Of a stretch of 64,000 nucleotides of DNA, positions 45,538 to 55,724 are shown piece after piece (position 1 is the stretch's first letter; the number at the start of each line of letters is the position of its first letter). The stretch comes from Bacteroides sp. M10 (GTDB lineage Bacteria; Bacteroidota; Bacteroidia; Bacteroidales; Bacteroidaceae), in NCBI RefSeq assembly GCF_014334015.1, contig NZ_CP060488.1, positions 1,260,501 to 1,324,500 of the forward strand. The letters are read 5' to 3'. The notes beneath the pieces were generated by a model. That model did no database searches and was not told the DNA's origin. It worked only from the letters and a program-made list of their open reading frames with translations. The position numbers were made by a program, and so were the translations under genes.

Positions 45538-47415
45538 TTACTTCCACTCTTTCAACGGAGTTGTTTTATACTTCGCCTTTGCTTTCTGTGGGATCAGTTT
45601 CACACAATAGTTCACCTGCGTAGAGGCAGGTATTAGAGTTTCAAAACCAATTATGGTTACACCATCATTAGGAGCATCGTAAGAATTGGAAGATTTAGCA
45701 GGAGCAGTTTTCAGTTTGATTTTCTGATTAGTCTCTACTCTGAAAATCATTTTCTTCGTCCCTTCAGTCAGTTCCAGACTGTAATCATCCAGTTTTCTGA
45801 CAGTGGCTTTGGTAACCATTGACCAAGTCAATTCTGTCGCTTTATCCAATGACTCGATTTCATCCTGCACTACCACAAAGCGATTATCAACAATGGCAAT
45901 CCCTCTCCAGCAAGATTTCACCTGCCCTTTATACGCATTCGTCAAGTCCGAAATAAGATGCATGAATCCGGGAGAATCGCCATAGCTATTAATACGGGTA
46001 TATCCGCCTACATCTTGTTTTTTCTTATCAAATGCCAATGTATTATGGGAGAAGTTATTATATCGATAAACATCCCATCGCTGTGAATTCTGCTTTCTGT
46101 TCCACAAATCAATTCCTATCGTTTCTAAAGAAGTATAATCCTGTGGTCCAAGATCGATTGCCCAGCGCACTCCATCTGCTTCCATGATAAATGACCCTAT
46201 ATCCATATGGGAATGGTTGGCTCCGGCACGTCCGGTTTTAAGTCCGACAAAGATGGCATTGGAATCTGTCCAGGAAGTTCTCATAGAACCTACCGGAGTT
46301 ACACCCTGTCCAACCCATAAATTCCGGGATGGTGGAAGAATACGGTCCAGGTCGATGTTCTTTCCCCATATCATCAATGCTGGAAGGATTCTGTTTTTTG
46401 TAAATGAACTGCTTTTCTTTTTAGTCAGGTAATAATATTGACTCCACAACACAGTCGAATCACGCATCTTATCTGCAAACCAAAAAAGAGTAGGATTCAA
46501 AGAAGTGGCATCACCACTGTCGCCGTAATTAAAACTTTCTTTCGAAGGAGTTATCATATTCTCGATGAAATAGGCAGAAGGCAGAAAACCTTCCATTGAA
46601 GACAGCCCGAAATCAGTATGAAAGAGTTTTTCAATAGCAGACAGGAACAGCACATTGAAACTGGTACCATAAGACCAATAGGTAAACCCTTCGGGATAAG
46701 CACCATCCGGAGCATATCCCTTCATTGGTAAAGCGATAGAAGAGATAGCTCTATCTACGACTACTTTTGCTATTTCCGGTATATCTTCATAAACTGCTAT
46801 GGCTCCATAGGCCATTCCGGTGTTGCACACTTGGTTCCAGTTATGACCGGAAGAAAGCCAACTATTGTTATCTGTACTGAATGAGGTGTCTATTCCTTTC
46901 TTGATAATGGCTTCTTTGATTTCACTTTTTGAAGACTCCGGCAAATCACGATATAACCAGTCATAACCGATTGCCATAGCCAAGGTCATTTCTGCCACAT
47001 CCAGGAAGTGAGAAGGATTCCAGTCTTCAAAACCAGCAATGGCCAGCATTTCTTTCTCTGCCCTCGCTTTAAATCGTTCATCCGAAGTCATGCGATAGGA
47101 ATAAGACAGATAAAAGATCCTCCGCAAAGCCTCACGTGAAACCTCCAGAATTCTACGTCCTTTCTGTACTCTCTTCAAAGCATCCACTTCAAAGAGTTTA
47201 CGAGCTTCCGACTGAATGACATCATCTATCTTCCGCCATAGTTCATTCTTTTCAATATTACTTTTTATTTGTTGAATATCACTATCAAATAACAGTAATC
47301 GGGGATGCTCTCCAAAATTCGCTGTTTTATCCAAATGCTTCAACTGGGCATTTGCTTCTATCCCTCCAACGAGGGATAGAAGTATGTATAATAATAGAAA
47401 TTTAATTGTTCTCAT
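45538..47415 (-). CDS. Heparinase II/III-like polysaccharide lyase, periplasmic
   Basis: A 625-residue protein with a plain signal peptide (about 1-23, ending ANA) and no lipobox. An N-terminal alpha/alpha toroid (about 35-340) carries GHNWNQVCN (191-197) and YWSYG (246-250). A C-terminal beta-sandwich region carries NHSHMDIGSF (400-409), the heparinase II/III signature. These Asn, Tyr and His residues are the usual catalytic set of PL8/12/15/17/21-type lyases. Exo-acting members trim oligosaccharides from an end. It starts 11 bp after the upstream lipoprotein gene. GH88 next to it supports uronate-containing oligosaccharides as substrate. The family number and the polymer (glycosaminoglycan, alginate, glucuronan or other) are not resolved. 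Confidence 0.88.
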   Translation of the reverse strand: MRTIKFLLLYILLSLVGGIEANAQLKHLDKTANFGEHPRLLLFDSDIQQIKSNIEKNELWRKIDDVIQSEARKLFEVDALKRVQKGRRILEVSREALRRIFYLSYSYRMTSDERFKARAEKEMLAIAGFEDWNPSHFLDVAEMTLAMAIGYDWLYRDLPESSKSEIKEAIIKKGIDTSFSTDNNSWLSSGHNWNQVCNTGMAYGAIAVYEDIPEIAKVVVDRAISSIALPMKGYAPDGAYPEGFTYWSYGTSFNVLFLSAIEKLFHTDFGLSSMEGFLPSAYFIENMITPSKESFNYGDSGDATSLNPTLFWFADKMRDSTVLWSQYYYLTKKKSSSFTKNRILPALMIWGKNIDLDRILPPSRNLWVGQGVTPVGSMRTSWTDSNAIFVGLKTGRAGANHSHMDIGSFIMEADGVRWAIDLGPQDYTSLETIGIDLWNRKQNSQRWDVYRYNNFSHNTLAFDKKKQDVGGYTRINSYGDSPGFMHLISDLTNAYKGQVKSCWRGIAIVDNRFVVVQDEIESLDKATELTWSMVTKATVRKLDDYSLELTEGTKKMIFRVETNQKIKLKTAPAKSSNSYDAPNDGVTIIGFETLIPASTQVNYCVKLIPQKAKAKYKTTPLKEWK

Positions 47416-47426
47416 ATTGTATCTGA

Positions 47427-49193
47427 TTAATAAAGTGTACCTTCTATTGTGAGATTATAAATACCCATATTATGAGTGTAATCAGGATGCTGTATAATCC
47501 GCAATGCAACAGGTTCATCCGAAACATTCTCTAACTCCCATGACAAAACTGTTGTTTCATCTACCTCATCAGTAACGGCATAATCCGTCCATTCTTCATC
47601 GCCTACGCCTTTTGTCTGAAGTATGGCTTTACTTTTCTGCCCGGTATCTGCTGCAATTATCTTCACGACTATCGACTTAACTCTACCGAAAATAGGAGTT
47701 TCCAAAGCACCACCATCAGCAAAATTCTTTAATAACAGACGCCCTTGTGTCGCACCATTCGCATTCGCTGGTGGTTGGGTTGTATTCTGGACACGTCCCT
47801 GATAAATCTTAGTACGTAAAGTCCTTCCTTCCACTACGCGATCATAATGCAACTTTTCATAGAAAGTGTATCGATCCGGTGCCTGTCCTGTCTCCGTTAC
47901 CACATAGATAGCCAAATCTCTAAACCTTTCATCCATTAAAGTGATGTCAACTGCTTCTTCCGGCAACAAGTCCGTCACACCCTCTATCACTAAATCATAA
48001 ATAGCCAACGAATTTCCCTTAGTAATAGCCGGATCTTGCATGATGCGAATAGCTACCGGATTGGCAGAAACATCGTTCAGTACCCACTTCATAGGCGAAT
48101 TTGCTGTAATATCTTCACTCATGGCAAGGTCTTTCCAGTCAGTAGTTCCCTTATCCCGGTATTGTATCAAAGCACGGGTAGCAACATCTCCGGCAGTTCC
48201 GGCAGAAAGAGCCAAAGAGATTTTACTAATAGAACCCAGTACAGGAAATTCAATATATCCGCCCCCTGTTCCTATCTGCAAACGTCCTTTAGAGGTACTC
48301 TCTCCATAGATTGAAATTCTGTTCTCTGTATAGTCAATACGACATCCATGCAGTTGTACTTTCAATGTTTGTTCTCCTATCGTTCTCTCAAAGTGCCCGT
48401 CTTTAGTATTCCAAGTTCCTCCGGGGAAAGCCGAGCCGTCACTAGCCTTAAAGATTTTTATACCTTCACCATCATTATAAAATCCTTCGTTGAACAATGT
48501 GTTTTCCGGAGATGGCCCCGGGTCAACAGGAGATTCACACAAAGTTCCTTCCAGGCTAAAATCATAGATTGCCAAGGCAGTTGAAGAAGCTGCCTCATCT
48601 GCAACAACCTTCACATAAATAGGATATTTCATTATTTTCCTATCCAATACCCATTCATAAGCATTGGTGCCTGAAAGAACCGGGCTTTTAGCATAAACTT
48701 CCCAATTTCCTCCTTTTGCCTTAATCATTAATACGACTTTAGTTCCCGTATTATTAGCCGAAGCGTTAGCCGCTACCAATGATACTTTTGAAACACTGCC
48801 TAGCAATCCTGTCTCTATAGCTCCGGTATTGGCATCCAGCAAAATACGTCCGTCCGAGGTCGTAGTGCCATTCACTGAAACACCAGGGGCATCCGGTTCC
48901 AACTGACATTGTGTCAAAAACACCTTCAAACTCAAATCCTGAATAACCTCATCGGATACGACTCTCTCAAAATAACCATTAGAGAAAAAAGAAGGAAACG
49001 GCTGTCCACCGGATGTCAAATACTTATTTTTATCATCAAAATGCTCATCCAGTACGGTTACGGGCTCTACCACGACCGGCGGTATCACTTCTCCCGGTTC
49101 ATCTTTCTTTATCAACTCTTCATTGTCACTACAAGCCATCGCAGCAAAAAGAAAGATGATTAACAGATATATATCTTTTATATAGTTTTTCAT
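47427..49193 (-). CDS. Lipoprotein with three tandem copies of a glycan-binding-like beta domain
   Basis: A 588-residue lipoprotein (AAMAC, Cys21, then SDNEEL, a surface-export type sequence). After a Pro/Val linker it consists of three repeats of about 170-180 residues (roughly 46-218, 230-410 and 415-588). Each opens with an F/L-DE-F-like strand, has a GR(I/L)(L/Q) turn near its middle, an LGSVSK / LGSISK / FGRVKS strand, and closes with (A/G)IYD(F/L)..EG or GIYNLTIEG. No catalytic motif is visible. The repeats look like jelly-roll carbohydrate-binding modules, so multivalent polymer capture at the surface is the likely role. I do not recognise the domain family. Confidence 0.75.
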   Translation of the reverse strand: MKNYIKDIYLLIIFLFAAMACSDNEELIKKDEPGEVIPPVVVEPVTVLDEHFDDKNKYLTSGGQPFPSFFSNGYFERVVSDEVIQDLSLKVFLTQCQLEPDAPGVSVNGTTTSDGRILLDANTGAIETGLLGSVSKVSLVAANASANNTGTKVVLMIKAKGGNWEVYAKSPVLSGTNAYEWVLDRKIMKYPIYVKVVADEAASSTALAIYDFSLEGTLCESPVDPGPSPENTLFNEGFYNDGEGIKIFKASDGSAFPGGTWNTKDGHFERTIGEQTLKVQLHGCRIDYTENRISIYGESTSKGRLQIGTGGGYIEFPVLGSISKISLALSAGTAGDVATRALIQYRDKGTTDWKDLAMSEDITANSPMKWVLNDVSANPVAIRIMQDPAITKGNSLAIYDLVIEGVTDLLPEEAVDITLMDERFRDLAIYVVTETGQAPDRYTFYEKLHYDRVVEGRTLRTKIYQGRVQNTTQPPANANGATQGRLLLKNFADGGALETPIFGRVKSIVVKIIAADTGQKSKAILQTKGVGDEEWTDYAVTDEVDETTVLSWELENVSDEPVALRIIQHPDYTHNMGIYNLTIEGTLY

Positions 49194-49199
49194 ATCAGA

Positions 49200-50180
49200 C
49201 TATTTTAAAGTTAAACGCTTTATCGCAAAATTCATACGTTGCAGGTTACTGCTTGTCTCGTTGATATACAAATAGGCGATATACTTCTGATCATGACTCT
49301 TTATCAGCACTCCCTGATCTTGTCCTAACTCATAAGCATGTGTAGTAACTCCATCCAACGCCGCCTGGCGCAGATCAATCTCATCGACGTATATCGTAGG
49401 CACGCCACTAGTCTTTAGTTGACCATCAGGCCAATACCTTTTCTCCATCAAAGTGCGGTTGGTTGCTCCCGACGGGATTTCAACAGGATATAAATATCCT
49501 TTCTCATTGGACGGGGCCACCAGTCCATGAGCAAATGACCATCCGGAACCCATCGTCGATTTAAACGTATATATAAAATCAATCTTGTCGGCAATACCCA
49601 ATTCCTCTACTTGAGCCACGGAATAAGATTGCATTGTCTCCAAAGAAAAACAGTTCCTCTCACCGGACGACAATGACAGATTCTTAAAGATTTCCACACT
49701 ACTCACTGTATATTCAGGAGACTGAATAGTAGCCTCACCACCTTCGGTTATACTACGAAAATGAAACCTTATCTTATTTCCTCTGGCTTCTTTAGGCACT
49801 ACATAAAAATAGCGTATAGTTGCAGCGATCGTATCAACAATATAAGCCTTGGAGACTGTTCCTTCGGTACTTGTTTCTGTAGCAATACGCACTTCCTCTT
49901 CTTCTCCGTTATTAGGATTGGTATATCTGCTATTCATGGCAATTCCCGTTCCTTCGGCACCCGGAAAGGATGCTGTTATCTCTACAGCCTTTATCGAAGT
50001 ACCGTCAGTAGACCCTATCGCATAGGCAAACTCTAATGTATTTCCCACCAGAACCGGGCCTGCATCTTTCCGTAAGAGATCATTTCTCAAAGGGCTTTCA
50101 TCGTCAGAACAAGACGAATAGAACACCACTGTAACAGTATACAGCAGTAAATACAGCGAAAACCAAATTATCTTTTTCAT
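49200..50180 (-). CDS. Surface lipoprotein, DUF4466-like
   Basis: A 326-residue lipoprotein (FYSSC, Cys24, then SDDESP, strongly acidic and surface-type). After the anchor comes RNDLLRKDAGPVLVGNTLEFAYAIG, which resembles the start of DUF4466-type PUL lipoproteins as I remember them (low certainty). The rest is beta-rich with no enzymatic motif. It ends with RMNFAIKRLTLK. It lies between a small SGBP-like gene (8 bp) and the triple-domain lipoprotein (6 bp), inside the PUL operon. Glycan binding is the reasonable guess from location only. Confidence 0.6.
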   Translation of the reverse strand: MKKIIWFSLYLLLYTVTVVFYSSCSDDESPLRNDLLRKDAGPVLVGNTLEFAYAIGSTDGTSIKAVEITASFPGAEGTGIAMNSRYTNPNNGEEEEVRIATETSTEGTVSKAYIVDTIAATIRYFYVVPKEARGNKIRFHFRSITEGGEATIQSPEYTVSSVEIFKNLSLSSGERNCFSLETMQSYSVAQVEELGIADKIDFIYTFKSTMGSGWSFAHGLVAPSNEKGYLYPVEIPSGATNRTLMEKRYWPDGQLKTSGVPTIYVDEIDLRQAALDGVTTHAYELGQDQGVLIKSHDQKYIAYLYINETSSNLQRMNFAIKRLTLK

Positions 50181-50188
50181 ATCTTTCC

Positions 50189-50569
50189 TTATTCCTTTTC
50201 AACAACAATAATCTCATATTCCTTATATACCTCTCCACTTCCAGAAATAACGGTATACTTCACAGCTGCGCTAAAGTTAGTCCATACTCCCATTTTAGGA
50301 GTGATAGTTGCCTCGGGAGCCAAAGAACAACGAGGTTTTAGATGGGCTAAATTCACTCCATTCTTGACTTCCACATTAATAATCCCATTTACATCATCAA
50401 TCGTCACTTGTGTAGCAACATTGCGATTATCTGCCGTATATAATTGCACAGAACTTATATAAGCATCCGTCCGGTCCGTTACCTGATACACTTCTTCATC
50501 GGTATCACAAGCTCCCATAACGATGGCAAGGAATAATACTTTTACCATTAATATGATATGTGTTTTCAT
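50189..50569 (-). CDS. Small Ig-like surface lipoprotein
   Basis: A 126-residue lipoprotein (IVMGAC, Cys20, then DTDEEVYQ, surface-type). One Ig-like domain fills the rest (about 37-125) with AYISSVQLYT at its start and EYEIIVVE at its end. This domain type is found at the N-terminus of larger SusE-position proteins, such as the one at 4407-5363. It stands directly after susD (15 bp), where a glycan-binding protein is expected. Like the lipoprotein at 20,656 it is a single domain without an obvious binding face, though the two do not look closely related. Confidence 0.65.
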   Translation of the reverse strand: MKTHIILMVKVLFLAIVMGACDTDEEVYQVTDRTDAYISSVQLYTADNRNVATQVTIDDVNGIINVEVKNGVNLAHLKPRCSLAPEATITPKMGVWTNFSAAVKYTVISGSGEVYKEYEIIVVEKE

Positions 50570-50584
50570 TTATCTATGTTTTAA

Positions 50585-52303
50585 TTACAACCATGGTTTA
50601 TTTTGAGTCAGATTAGGATTCAGTACCCGCTCATCCTCCGGTATATTGTAAATGTAATATCTTGGGAAAGTACGGTCTGTTGCATTCTTATACTGATCTT
50701 GAATAAAATCATTCAAAGTGCTGCGTAGTTCCCGGCCATTGGGGTAATCCCAAACTGTTTCTGCAAGGCGCCACCTCCTAAGGTCAAAGAACCGTTGCCC
50801 CTCTGCCACAAATTCGATAGCTCTTTCCTGTTTGATCGCATCAAAAAAAGTATCCTTCGTCTTAAATTTATTACGATCCAGTGCAGGGAGTTTTCCCCGT
50901 CCCCTGATCTTGTCAATCAGGTTGTACAATTCATCCGACGGGCCATGAAGTTCATTCATTGCTTCACAATACATCAACCAGACATCCGGCAAACGCATCA
51001 GATAAAAATCCTGCGGTCCGTTAGATCTTGAATAGCCCGCATACTGTCTGACAAACTTGCGGAACATATATCCCGTCCTACTATCATTATAATCCAGATA
51101 CCCATTCTTATTACCAAACATAAAAGCCAGGCTGTCTCCAATAGTCATTCCGTCAGGAGTGATTGTACGCATCTTCTGCCCGTTCCATACAATAGTACTG
51201 CGCATCCGGTAATCACGTCCTTCATATGTTTTAGGGTTAGCTGATCCATTTGCCAGATTCTGGTTTTTGTTCAGAATTATAGGGTCAACATAATCACCTG
51301 TTTTGGTACTCTGATATAAATTTACCAAATAATTTGTCGGCTGCATGTTTGCCCATCCATTGAGTACACTGCGGTTTCCGAAGATTTTGACAAACTCTTC
51401 TCCCTGCCCGATATTGGGTCCTCCGTACTGAAGAGAGAAGATGACTTCCGAGCATTTTTCATTTTCCAGTGTAAAGAGTTGAAGATAGTTGGGATTCACA
51501 TACTCTCCGGGAGCACCATCCTTAAATAATTGAAGATTGTAGGCAGGTTTCATTACCTCCTTGAAATTACCGATAGCCTTTTCATAATATTCATTGGCTT
51601 CCGACTCACTTTGCTGGAAATTGTCGACTTCCGGACGTCCGTTCTTTTTCCAGCTAGCCCAAAACAGTTCTAACTTCCCCTTAAAAGCATAAGCGGCTAT
51701 TTTGGTTGCCCGCCCCTGGTCTTCACTCGATTCATACGAAACCGGAAGTACCGATATAGCATAGTCATAGTCTTCGAAAATCAAATCTTTCACCTGCACA
51801 ATAGGCGTTCTAGCAATAGAATAGGCTTCTTCTTGTGTAGGCACATGGTCCAAATATTGTATATCACCATACAAATCAATCATCAATGCATAATGAAGGG
51901 CACGGATAAAGCGGACTTCTCCTTCATAACGTCTCAAAAGATTAAGTTCTTTATCAGTCACAGCTTCTCCCTGCATTCTGCGTAATTGCATGATAGCATT
52001 ATTAGCCCGGTTGACAGAAGCATAGCATTTATTCCAATAATCAGAAGTGATTGACTGGCTATTTGCATTTTGAAAATAAACCAGGTCAGCATTCGGATAA
52101 CAATCCAGTCTATAAAATAATCCAAATGCATTACGCATGGCATTATAAACGGCATTTACCCCTTTCTCCGCATCCTCGGTAGTCTCCCAAAATGTATCTG
52201 CACTGATCTTGGTAGTAGCCGGATAATCCAGCAGATTATCAATGCAGCTTGTCTGTACCAACAAGACAACCAGCAATAATATATCTCTCATAGCTCTTTT
52301 CAT
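50585..52303 (-). CDS. SusD-family glycan-binding lipoprotein, lyase PUL
   Basis: A 572-residue lipoprotein (VQTSC, Cys20). It has the SusD pattern: FWETTEDAEKGVNAVYNAMRN near residue 39, VRFIRALHYALMIDLYGDIQY near 132, LMRLPDVWLMYCEAMNEL near 434 and ERAIEFVAEGQRFFDLRRW near 497, ending with VLNPNLTQNKPW. It lies 11 bp after its SusC partner. It is the classic SusD type, not the NTDPSK subgroup of the two beta-glucan PULs. It would bind uronate-containing oligosaccharides at the SusC channel. Confidence 0.94.
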   Translation of the reverse strand: MKRAMRDILLLVVLLVQTSCIDNLLDYPATTKISADTFWETTEDAEKGVNAVYNAMRNAFGLFYRLDCYPNADLVYFQNANSQSITSDYWNKCYASVNRANNAIMQLRRMQGEAVTDKELNLLRRYEGEVRFIRALHYALMIDLYGDIQYLDHVPTQEEAYSIARTPIVQVKDLIFEDYDYAISVLPVSYESSEDQGRATKIAAYAFKGKLELFWASWKKNGRPEVDNFQQSESEANEYYEKAIGNFKEVMKPAYNLQLFKDGAPGEYVNPNYLQLFTLENEKCSEVIFSLQYGGPNIGQGEEFVKIFGNRSVLNGWANMQPTNYLVNLYQSTKTGDYVDPIILNKNQNLANGSANPKTYEGRDYRMRSTIVWNGQKMRTITPDGMTIGDSLAFMFGNKNGYLDYNDSRTGYMFRKFVRQYAGYSRSNGPQDFYLMRLPDVWLMYCEAMNELHGPSDELYNLIDKIRGRGKLPALDRNKFKTKDTFFDAIKQERAIEFVAEGQRFFDLRRWRLAETVWDYPNGRELRSTLNDFIQDQYKNATDRTFPRYYIYNIPEDERVLNPNLTQNKPWL

Positions 52304-52314
52304 ACTATATCGTT

Positions 52315-55300
52315 TTAAAGCGTTATATTTATACCTAAAGAATAGTTTTTCATAAGCGGGTAAGGAATCTCCGAACCACTTTTAGGAAGTTTCTCCGGAT
52401 CCAATCCCGGCCATTTGGTTATCGTAAACAGATTCTCTGCTGATACATGTATGCGCACGGAGTTTACACCTATATTTTTGAGAATCTTTGACGGTATTCT
52501 ATATCCTAACTGGATATTCTTCAATCGGATATAGTCACATGAGTATAACCAGAACGTAGATTGTTCCTGATTAAATCCACCATTACTCCCCGATGTCAGA
52601 CGTGGAAATTTCGCTCCCCGGTTATCAGGTGACCAAGTATCCAAATGATGCTCCTGGAAAGCATAACGAGAAGTATATACATTTACATTATTGAAATTAT
52701 CCAGCCAGAAATTCTTTCGTCCCGCATTTCCCTGGAAAAGCATACTCAAATCGAATCCTTTCCAATCTGCATTGAAACTTATACTAAAGTCACTTGTCGG
52801 AATGTAGCGCATAATATTGGGCATAGCCACTTTATCATTACTGTCAATCATTCCGTCACCATTGATGTCTTCCATCAAAAGATCTCCCGGAGCTAAGTTA
52901 TCACTTTGGTAAGGAGCATTGGCCACCTCTTCCCACGTTTGTACAATTCCGATCGCTTTGTAGGTATAGACCATCTCGTAAGGATAACCCAGGAACTTAT
53001 CTCCGCGTCCCAATCGTTCATTCCATTTAAGCAGTTTATTCTTATTATATGAATAGTTGATACCAACACCATAAGAGAAATCAGCAATCTGATCTTGCCA
53101 GGAAAGAGAAATCTCCGCTCCCCTGTTTCTCATCTCTCCGATATTCCTGTCGGGTGCTTCCAGCCCCGACAATAACCTGGATACTTGTCCCGGACGAATC
53201 ATACTTGTAGTCAGTTTATTATATAAGTCCAGTTCCATCTTCAAGCGATTGTTGAAGAAAGAAAGTTCCAATCCCAGATTTGTCATAGCAGTAGATTCCC
53301 AGGTAAAATTGGGGTCAATCAATTTATAAGGAGCATAACCTTCCACCAATACATTATTTCCGAACGTATATGGGTAAGAACTATATGTATCTTTCTGATA
53401 ATAACGGTCTACCCCTGAATTATTTCCGACTTTCCCCCAAGACATTCTGATTTTTCCGTTAGATACAATATCCTTTAAAGGTTCAAAAAATCCTTCTTCC
53501 GAGAAACGCCACGCAGCAGATACAGAAGGGAATGTTCCCCATTGGTGACCTTTGGAGAACTTGGACGATGCATCCCAACGTATCAATGCCTGTAGCATAT
53601 ACTTATCGAGTATATCGTAGTTCAATTTAGTCACAATAGAACGTAACCCCTCTTTGCTAGACGAACCGCCTGTAGATTGAGTGGTCACTCCCGCACCGTC
53701 TATTTCAGTCAGATTCGGGTGAAACCTGTCATTACGGGAACTACTTTGTGATCTTTCATGCCAATATTCTTCAGAATATATAAACTGGAAGCGCAGATTA
53801 TGCCCGCTGAAGATTTCCTGATTGTAGATAGCATGCAGGTTCAGGATTGTCTTCGTACGTTCGCGTGTGTAATCTGTGATGCCGGTACTCTTAGTTACAG
53901 TTTCATAACCAGCTAAGCCTGTTTGAAAGTTCTGTAAGATAGTAGGCATACTCCATGATTTTGTAAAGTCATTCCGGTAAGTCAAACCATAATCTGCCCT
54001 AAACTGGAGAAACGATACAGGTTTCCACTCCAAAAAAGCCATACCATTAAAGTCTTTGCGTTCCAGCTTATTGTTGTTTATACTATATTTTGCCAAAAGG
54101 TTACTGGCCAAAATATCTTCACCATAGGCCATAGCCCCACCATACTCCCCTGTCACCGGATGTTGCGGTAAGATACCTGCCACTGTTCTGACCATTTCCC
54201 ATGTTGAAGCATTCCCGTAAGAAAGTAATCCTTCATCTAGGGGATATACCTGATCCGACCATTGCCCTGCGGCATTCAGACCTACTTTAAAATGGTTGCC
54301 AATTTTCTGATCTACATTAACACGGAAAGAATAGCGTCTGTAATCGTTATTAATCATCAATCCTTCCTGATCTAATAAACCGATAGACAGATAATAAGTT
54401 CCCTTATCATTTCCACCCGTAGCAGACAAACTGTGATTCTGTGTAAAAGGAGAGCGGAAGATGACATCCCACCAATCAGTATTAGGATACAACAGCGGAT
54501 CGACCATTCCCTTCGCCATCCATTCATCAATTGTTCCATCTTTATAAATAGCTCCACTATTACCATTTGTCGCTGCTTGGTTATGCAACGTCAGTGCCCT
54601 TGGATAGTCTGCTAAAAAATCATAGAAACCGGTCGCTTTTCCAACGGAGAAATTACCTGAATAATTCACGTTTACCCGCCCTGATTTCCCTTTTTTGGTT
54701 GTAATCAAAATAACGCCATTGGCTGCTCTGGAACCATATACTGCTGACGAGGAAGCGTCTTTCAATACAGAAATACTTTCTATGTCATTCATATCAATCC
54801 GGTCTATCTCTATGTCAGGGATACCGTCAACTACAATCAGAGGAACAGAATTGTTGACAGTTCCCAGTCCGCGTACTCTCAAAGTAGCCCCATCCTTCCC
54901 TGCCATACCGCTGGACTGCTGCACCATCAATCCCGGTACCAATCCACTTAATGCAGTAGAAGTGCTTGAAATAGACCTGCCGGATAGTTGCTCATCAACG
55001 GATACCATTGATACCGCTCCCGATAAGTTTACTTTTCGCTGTGCACCATAACCAACAACTACTACTTCTTTCAGTAAATGAGAATTTTCCTTCAGGATAA
55101 CGGCTAATTCTCTTTTCCCATTTACAGGTTTTTCAATTGTTTCATAACCTATATACGAAAAGACAACCGTTGAAGAAGGATCTACATTGTCAAGATGAAA
55201 TTTTCCGTCAATATCAGTGATAGTGCCTTGTGAAGAGCCTTTTATTAGTACAGACACACCAATCAAAGGAATTCCTTTTTCGTCAACGATAGAACCGGTC

Positions 55301-55674
55301 AATCGTTCTGGTCTTTCTTTCGATTGAGTTTTAGGAACAATTGAAACAACCCGGTTTTCATTTATCTTATAATCTAAAGAGGTGCCGGATAAAATCTTCT
55401 GCATGGCGGATTCTATTCCTACATTCTCACATTTGATAGAAACCGGTTTATCCAGATCTTTCAGATTCTCCGAATAGAAGAAACGATAATCAGTCTGCTT
55501 TTCGATGTTTCTGATTACTTCTCTAACAGGGAGGTTAACAACACTCAAGGTAATTTTTTCCCGTTTTGTCTGTTGTCCATAACATTCAAAAGCGAACATT
55601 ATAAGGCAACAAAATAGACATAGGAAGCCTGTAATTCTTGAACCCAAGAATTTTACTTTCAGATATTTTTTCAT
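52315..55674 (-). CDS. SusC-family TonB-dependent transducer with STN domain, lyase PUL
   Basis: A 1,119-residue transporter. The signal peptide (about 1-34) is followed by an STN (secretin/TonB N-terminal) domain (about 41-112, with LPVREVIRNIEKQTDYRFFYS), a carboxypeptidase-regulatory-like domain (about 124-198), a TonB box region EVVVVGYG at 203-210, plug and barrel. The STN domain contacts a FecR-type anti-sigma factor, so this protein both imports glycan and signals its presence. That matches the fecR and ECF sigma genes directly upstream. It is 11 bp before susD. No -7 box of housekeeping type is evident in the 150 bp upstream; a promoter for the ECF sigma factor is expected there. Confidence 0.95.
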   Translation of the reverse strand: MKKYLKVKFLGSRITGFLCLFCCLIMFAFECYGQQTKREKITLSVVNLPVREVIRNIEKQTDYRFFYSENLKDLDKPVSIKCENVGIESAMQKILSGTSLDYKINENRVVSIVPKTQSKERPERLTGSIVDEKGIPLIGVSVLIKGSSQGTITDIDGKFHLDNVDPSSTVVFSYIGYETIEKPVNGKRELAVILKENSHLLKEVVVVGYGAQRKVNLSGAVSMVSVDEQLSGRSISSTSTALSGLVPGLMVQQSSGMAGKDGATLRVRGLGTVNNSVPLIVVDGIPDIEIDRIDMNDIESISVLKDASSSAVYGSRAANGVILITTKKGKSGRVNVNYSGNFSVGKATGFYDFLADYPRALTLHNQAATNGNSGAIYKDGTIDEWMAKGMVDPLLYPNTDWWDVIFRSPFTQNHSLSATGGNDKGTYYLSIGLLDQEGLMINNDYRRYSFRVNVDQKIGNHFKVGLNAAGQWSDQVYPLDEGLLSYGNASTWEMVRTVAGILPQHPVTGEYGGAMAYGEDILASNLLAKYSINNNKLERKDFNGMAFLEWKPVSFLQFRADYGLTYRNDFTKSWSMPTILQNFQTGLAGYETVTKSTGITDYTRERTKTILNLHAIYNQEIFSGHNLRFQFIYSEEYWHERSQSSSRNDRFHPNLTEIDGAGVTTQSTGGSSSKEGLRSIVTKLNYDILDKYMLQALIRWDASSKFSKGHQWGTFPSVSAAWRFSEEGFFEPLKDIVSNGKIRMSWGKVGNNSGVDRYYQKDTYSSYPYTFGNNVLVEGYAPYKLIDPNFTWESTAMTNLGLELSFFNNRLKMELDLYNKLTTSMIRPGQVSRLLSGLEAPDRNIGEMRNRGAEISLSWQDQIADFSYGVGINYSYNKNKLLKWNERLGRGDKFLGYPYEMVYTYKAIGIVQTWEEVANAPYQSDNLAPGDLLMEDINGDGMIDSNDKVAMPNIMRYIPTSDFSISFNADWKGFDLSMLFQGNAGRKNFWLDNFNNVNVYTSRYAFQEHHLDTWSPDNRGAKFPRLTSGSNGGFNQEQSTFWLYSCDYIRLKNIQLGYRIPSKILKNIGVNSVRIHVSAENLFTITKWPGLDPEKLPKSGSEIPYPLMKNYSLGINITL

Positions 55675-55724
55675 ATCTTTGTGAATAAATTGTTTTTAAT
55701 AATTAGTGATTAGGACAATTTAAT

